Source: Chryseobacterium sp. OSA05B
GTDB taxonomy: Bacteria; Bacteroidota; Bacteroidia; Flavobacteriales; Weeksellaceae
NCBI RefSeq assembly: GCF_019970065.1
Contig: NZ_JAHXYH010000001.1
Span: 992,001 to 1,056,000 of the forward strand
Reading direction: 5' to 3'
Length of the DNA: 64,000 bases
The notes below the pieces were generated by a model. It did not search any database, was not told the origin of the DNA, and worked only from the letters and a program-made list of their open reading frames with translations. The position numbers and the translations under genes were made by a program. This document shows, in pieces, positions 60,430 to 64,000 of the stretch. Positions within the stretch are counted from its first letter, which is position 1, and each line of letters starts with the position of its first letter.

Positions 60430-60841
60430 GCTTCTTTTTACACATATAACATTGCATCGGTATATTTTTTATTCTTTCCATCTTATTTTTTTAGAGTTTT
60501 GACTTAACTCCCTTCTATCATTTTTGTTTGGATACCGATGCTTTGTTTTATTTCGATTTCATTATCACTAAAAGCTTTATTGAATCTGACTTTAAACACC
60601 CCAATCTAATATTTGATAAAAGTCATTTAAGGCAAATTTATCATCACTCGCACTTCTAACCATTTCTCATAAAAACAGCAGAGGACATAAACATGTTAAA
60701 TTTTGTGTCTGTTTTCCCTTTGGCAAAACAATCTATATTTGTAGAAATTATTGATTTTACTCAGCTATAATTGGTATAATTATCGCTATAAACAATACAT
60801 CAGACACATTTTATATAATAATACCCATTTTATTTAATGTT
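60430..60841. other. Intergenic region upstream of the PAS-LuxR gene
   Basis: A TATATTTG box is at 60734-60741, about 100 nt before ATG 60842. Otherwise only AT-rich sequence without a frame or strong hairpin. Confidence 0.45.
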
Positions 60842-61633
60842 ATGAAAAAAAAGATAAACCCAATAGATGTACAGCAGCTTTATGATTTTTTTGCAAAGAA
60901 CAGTGAGCTCCCTAAAAATTATTTTGATTTTTTTGCAGATTCAATTAATAATGCAAAAAGTTTCTCTATAGGACCTTATTTCTGGTGCATTACCAACAAT
61001 ACTAAAATGAGAACAGAGCGGATTAGTGAGAATGTTGAGCAATTTACCCCTTACAGCAAAGAAGAATGGCTCAATTCGGATACTGATTTTTTCATGAATC
61101 TTTTTCATCCACAAGACAAACCGCACATCATGGCCGCATTTGTATTTTCCGCCACTTTACGTTTGCAGCTTCTAAGGGAAGGAAAACCCGAAGTAAGATT
61201 CAATTATTATGGTAGAATGATCGACCGGAATGGAAATTATCGCTGGATATTATTGCAATCACCTCTTCAAATTATTAACAATTACGAAATAAAAGCCTCT
61301 TTAGTAGTTATTTATGATCTTTCCCATTTCATTATTCAAAACCTGCCATTACTTTCCATCATAGATTTTTCTGATAATGAAGTGCAGTATTTCAAGCATA
61401 TCGATCAAGGCCTCCATAAAATAGATATGGAAAAACCGCATATAACCCATCGTGAAAAAGACGTTTTAATGCTTATGGCACAAGGATTTAACAGTCCGGA
61501 AATCGCAAAAAAGCTTTTTATCTCTTATAGTACAGTGGAAAACCATAAAAGTAACCTTCGAAAAAAAACAAATACTAAAACTTCAGCGGAACTTATTGCC
61601 TATACGATGAATCACAGCTTGCTTGTGCTTTAA
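60842..61633 (+). CDS. PAS-domain LuxR-type transcriptional regulator
   Basis: A 263-residue protein. The N-terminal two thirds look like a PAS fold (PYFWCITNNTKMRTERIS, NSDTDFFMNLFHPQDKPHI and YGRMIDRNGNYRWILLQSPLQI). The C-terminal GerE HTH reads THREKDVLMLMAQGFNSPEIAKKLFISYSTVENHKSNL. No receiver domain. A one-component sensor-regulator; the ligand is unknown. Confidence 0.83.
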   Translation: MKKKINPIDVQQLYDFFAKNSELPKNYFDFFADSINNAKSFSIGPYFWCITNNTKMRTERISENVEQFTPYSKEEWLNSDTDFFMNLFHPQDKPHIMAAFVFSATLRLQLLREGKPEVRFNYYGRMIDRNGNYRWILLQSPLQIINNYEIKASLVVIYDLSHFIIQNLPLLSIIDFSDNEVQYFKHIDQGLHKIDMEKPHITHREKDVLMLMAQGFNSPEIAKKLFISYSTVENHKSNLRKKTNTKTSAELIAYTMNHSLLVL

Positions 61634-61725
61634 ATAAAAACATGGGGAAAATATAGGATTAACTATTAAGAAAAAAATAAGGCCAAAAAATAAGCCACTA
61701 TAAAATAAAAACCAGTACATAATAA

Positions 61726-61762
61726 AATAACCGTTTTTTAAATCAAGCGGTTATTCTTTTTT
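61726..61762 (+). terminator. Terminator of the PAS-LuxR gene
   Basis: AATAACCG/CGGTTATT (61726-61733 and 61748-61755) followed by six Ts. Confidence 0.7.
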
Positions 61763-61830
61763 CATCATTTATGTTTTTTAACTCTCCAGAATTTTTTTTA
61801 AGCTTCCCAACCTTTCATAAAAAAATTCTA

Positions 61831-61974
61831 TCATGCTTTCATACTATTCAGCACCAAATAAACAATTAATAAAAAGATCGCCAAATAAAAAATTAACTCA
61901 AACTTTTTCAGTCTTTTAACCAACTGATAGGTCTTGGTAATTTTTTTTAACTCATCATCTGTGTAGTTCTTCAT
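61831..61974 (-). CDS. Small single-pass membrane protein (47 residues)
   Basis: A frame too short for most gene finders: MKNYTDDELKKITKTYQLVK, then KKFELIFYLAIFLLIVYLVL as a membrane helix, ending NSMKA. The polar-then-hydrophobic layout looks like a real peptide. Family unknown. Confidence 0.55.
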   Translation of the reverse strand: MKNYTDDELKKITKTYQLVKRLKKFELIFYLAIFLLIVYLVLNSMKA

Positions 61975-62293
61975 TGGTTTACTTCTTTTTTTTTGAAGAT
62001 TTGAGTAAAACAGTGAAGCAAAAATAAATTATACCGTTTTAAAATCAAGTATTTGAAGCGTTACTTTTTGTTAACTGCGATTAGATAAAACATTAAAAAA
62101 CCGTTAACTTTTAATCACAAGAAACTAATTAACAGAATATTAAAACCAAAACAACTGTATTTTAAAATCAGTTTAAAATCTTACACAAAAATATTCAAAA
62201 AGTAAAAAAATTGGGTCAGCCCATTCGAAATATGGTCAAAAATAAATTTGAAAATACTGTATTTTGATATAAATAATTTAAAAGAACAGACAG
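61975..62293. other. Intergenic region between small membrane protein and TPR-LuxR gene
   Basis: About 320 bp of AT-rich sequence. I see no frame, repeat or clear promoter box. Confidence 0.5.
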
Positions 62294-64000
62294 TTATATA
62301 CTTTTTAAGAATGTATTCAGTATGGATTCTTTCCCGATATTCATTTTAGTTTTTATTTTAGTTTTATACACCCTTGCACTGCCTTCCGTAATATTCTCTA
62401 ATAACGAAATTTCTTTGGAAGAGAAGTCCAGTTTGTAATACACACAGAACTTCAGTTCATTATTCGTCAGTGAAGGAAACCTTTCGGAAAGCTTCTGAAT
62501 AAACTGCTTATTTTCCTGAGAGCTCTCGTTAATCAAGTCATAGTTCTTTCTGTCAATTTGGATCAGATTATTAATTTTGAGAAAAAGATCAGTGATTACC
62601 TGTTCAGCATCAACATTTTTTAACTTTTTCATCTTTTTTATATTCTCCAGAAAAGTTTTTTCAGTTTCTATTTTCAGATTGAGATTCAAGTGCAGATTGG
62701 TAATCTTTTCCTCCTGACGTTTAAGGTCCTGTTCAAGGATCTTTTTATTTTTCATCAGAATAATTTTCTCTTTTGATGCAAGCTCTTTGTCTCTTTTACT
62801 AATATTTCGGATAATATATATAGTAACTCCAAAAATAATAAGCACAATACATATCGCTGTAAGCATCAGCCTATTCTTAAATTTTTGTTTTTCTATTGTG
62901 TATTGGTGTTTTTGGTTGATACTCTTAATCGTAAAGTTGTTAAGTACATCTGAAATATAGGTGAGTTTCTGATTAGATTCTTCTTCATGCCTATTATGTA
63001 ACTTAATTAATTTTCTGCAGAAAGTTTTTACCATTCCAGGGTCATTGATCTTTAAATAATATCCCTGAACCATTTCACTGATTAAAATTTTATCAGATAC
63101 ATCCTTTATTTCAGGCTCAATAGACTGACTATAATCCATAATCTCCTTCATTTTATCTATCTGATTGGTTTCACCATACAAATCAAATAGTTTGGTAAGG
63201 TTATCTACAGTATCATGATTATTTTTTTTGTTTCTCCTTTGAAAATCTAACTCCTGAAGAAGAAGCCTTTCCGCTTCGTGAAAATCTTTTATCTTATAGT
63301 AATAGAATCCTACATTCCCTTTTACACTGGCTAAAAAGGACGTTTCTTCAGAGTTTAGATTACTTCCGTTTTCCAGAATTTTCACCGCTTCTTTAGCTTC
63401 TTTTAATGCAAGATCAAAGCGAGCCATTTTTTCATAAGTCAATGCAAAATTGTTATGCATAGAAGAAATAAAAATGAGATTATGTCTCGTTTTTTCAAGA
63501 CTTTGAAGAGACTTATTAAAGAATATCAGTGCCTGGGAATAATTTTCATTATTAAAAAACAGCCTTCCTTTTAGATGGTACAAATGGGGCAAAAAATATT
63601 TTTTACTTGATTTCTCATCAACCATAATCGCTTCATTAAGGAACCGCATCGCAAGCTTTGGAGATTGTTGCTCAAACTGAAAGGCAAGATTAAAGTTGGA
63701 TGCAATCGTAATATAATCATACTCATTATTGTTGAGCATCAATAGTTCATACACTACTGGAATCTGATTTGAATTATTGTAATTGTAAAACAATTCAACA
63801 TACCGGCTGCTAATCTGGTATTTCCGATCACCGGTATTTTCATACTTTTTCTGCTCTCTGACTTGTAAGGCTTTAATTTTTTCCGGTTGCCCAGCAATTT
63901 TAGAAATCTCGTTATTAATATTATAAAAATAAATGTTGGCTTCATCTTTTTCAGACGACCCACACGAAACAACAAGCACAGAAAAGACTAAAACAATTAA
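62294..64000 (-). CDS. TPR-LuxR membrane regulator (5' end cut by window edge)
   Basis: The reading frame runs off the window at 64000; visible residues start LIVLVFSVLVVSCGSSEKD with a lipobox-like VVSC, so the protein is probably a lipoprotein or membrane-anchored. TPR-like helical repeats cover about residues 30-350 (YLKINDPGMVKTF, NYSQALIFFNKSLQSLE), then a membrane helix LMLTAICIVLIIFGVTIYII, a coiled coil (KKILEQDLKRQEEKITN), and a C-terminal HTH (LTNNELKFCVYYKLDFSSKEISLLENI). Flavobacterial regulators with this layout are known. Confidence 0.75.
   Translation of the reverse strand, partial: LIVLVFSVLVVSCGSSEKDEANIYFYNINNEISKIAGQPEKIKALQVREQKKYENTGDRKYQISSRYVELFYNYNNSNQIPVVYELLMLNNNEYDYITIASNFNLAFQFEQQSPKLAMRFLNEAIMVDEKSSKKYFLPHLYHLKGRLFFNNENYSQALIFFNKSLQSLEKTRHNLIFISSMHNNFALTYEKMARFDLALKEAKEAVKILENGSNLNSEETSFLASVKGNVGFYYYKIKDFHEAERLLLQELDFQRRNKKNNHDTVDNLTKLFDLYGETNQIDKMKEIMDYSQSIEPEIKDVSDKILISEMVQGYYLKINDPGMVKTFCRKLIKLHNRHEEESNQKLTYISDVLNNFTIKSINQKHQYTIEKQKFKNRLMLTAICIVLIIFGVTIYIIRNISKRDKELASKEKIILMKNKKILEQDLKRQEEKITNLHLNLNLKIETEKTFLENIKKMKKLKNVDAEQVITDLFLKINNLIQIDRKNYDLINESSQENKQFIQKLSERFPSLTNNELKFCVYYKLDFSSKEISLLENITEGSARVYKTKIKTKMNIGKESILNTFLKSI

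Noticed and set aside
57599..61633. Integrated element using the tRNA-Gln as attachment site
   Set aside because: No integrase and no duplicated tRNA end were found; only AT-rich sequence and small HTH genes suggest it.

Overview
The window looks like chromosome from a Chryseobacterium-type flavobacterium (Bacteroidota, Weeksellaceae). I infer this from the AT-rich sequence, the absence of Shine-Dalgarno sequences, the many TAnnTTTG boxes (the Bacteroidota -7 promoter element) just upstream of starts, lipobox and signal-peptide exported proteins, and families I recall mainly from flavobacteria (an OstA-like LPS protein, a DUF6427/DUF6341-like pair, exported proteins whose mature part starts near QVGIGT). 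No phage, plasmid backbone, IS transposase or CRISPR array was seen.

0-6 kb: a 5' fragment of a TerD-family protein, panD with a lysyl-PG-synthase-like membrane protein, an HU protein, pdxH, a YqgE/AlgH protein, a cell-wall amidase, a degenerate class IV aminotransferase and a START-fold protein. 6-19 kb: a class III aminotransferase, three co-transcribed exported beta-sandwich proteins, a Fur-family regulator leading an OstA-like LPS transport gene, Kup potassium uptake, pyruvate dehydrogenase E1 beta, a DUF2147 protein and an LTA-synthase-like sulfatase. 19-30 kb: pssA, a DEDDh exonuclease, a DUF2007 protein, a FAH-family enzyme, a universal stress protein, membrane and DUF3109 proteins, a double-domain M16 peptidase, a LolA-like exported protein and trigger factor. 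30-34 kb: a probable metal-uptake cluster (TonB receptor, lipoprotein, small His/Cys protein) with a dyad at the receptor promoter and a 650-bp repeat-rich spacer.

34-42 kb: an ABC-F ATPase, then an accessory block: a DUF2235 (Tle1-like) lipase, a putative four-gene operon (unknown protein, membrane protein, NarL-type kinase, response regulator), a DUF5715 peptidase-like protein and aqpZ. 42-48 kb: a PD-(D/E)XK-like protein, an exported protein and a LuxE-like enzyme in one operon, queD-lpxH, a periplasmic dual-specificity phosphatase lipoprotein and a thioesterase. 49-54 kb: the glyoxylate shunt (aceB-aceA) divergent from an XRE/DUF2083 regulator, with two matching GCG-N6-CGC dyads between them. 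54-58 kb: comF, an alpha/beta hydrolase, upp, der and tRNA-Gln(TTG). 58-64 kb: an AT-rich accessory tail with two paralogous exported proteins, two small HTH proteins, a PAS-LuxR regulator, a 47-residue membrane peptide and a truncated TPR-LuxR lipoprotein.

The points most worth following up are the paired operators in the glyoxylate divergon, the histidine kinase with no ATG/GTG/TTG start, six genes whose -7 box lies only 3-5 nt from the ATG (candidate leaderless mRNAs), and a modular dispersed repeat that occurs in several intergenic gaps in both orientations.
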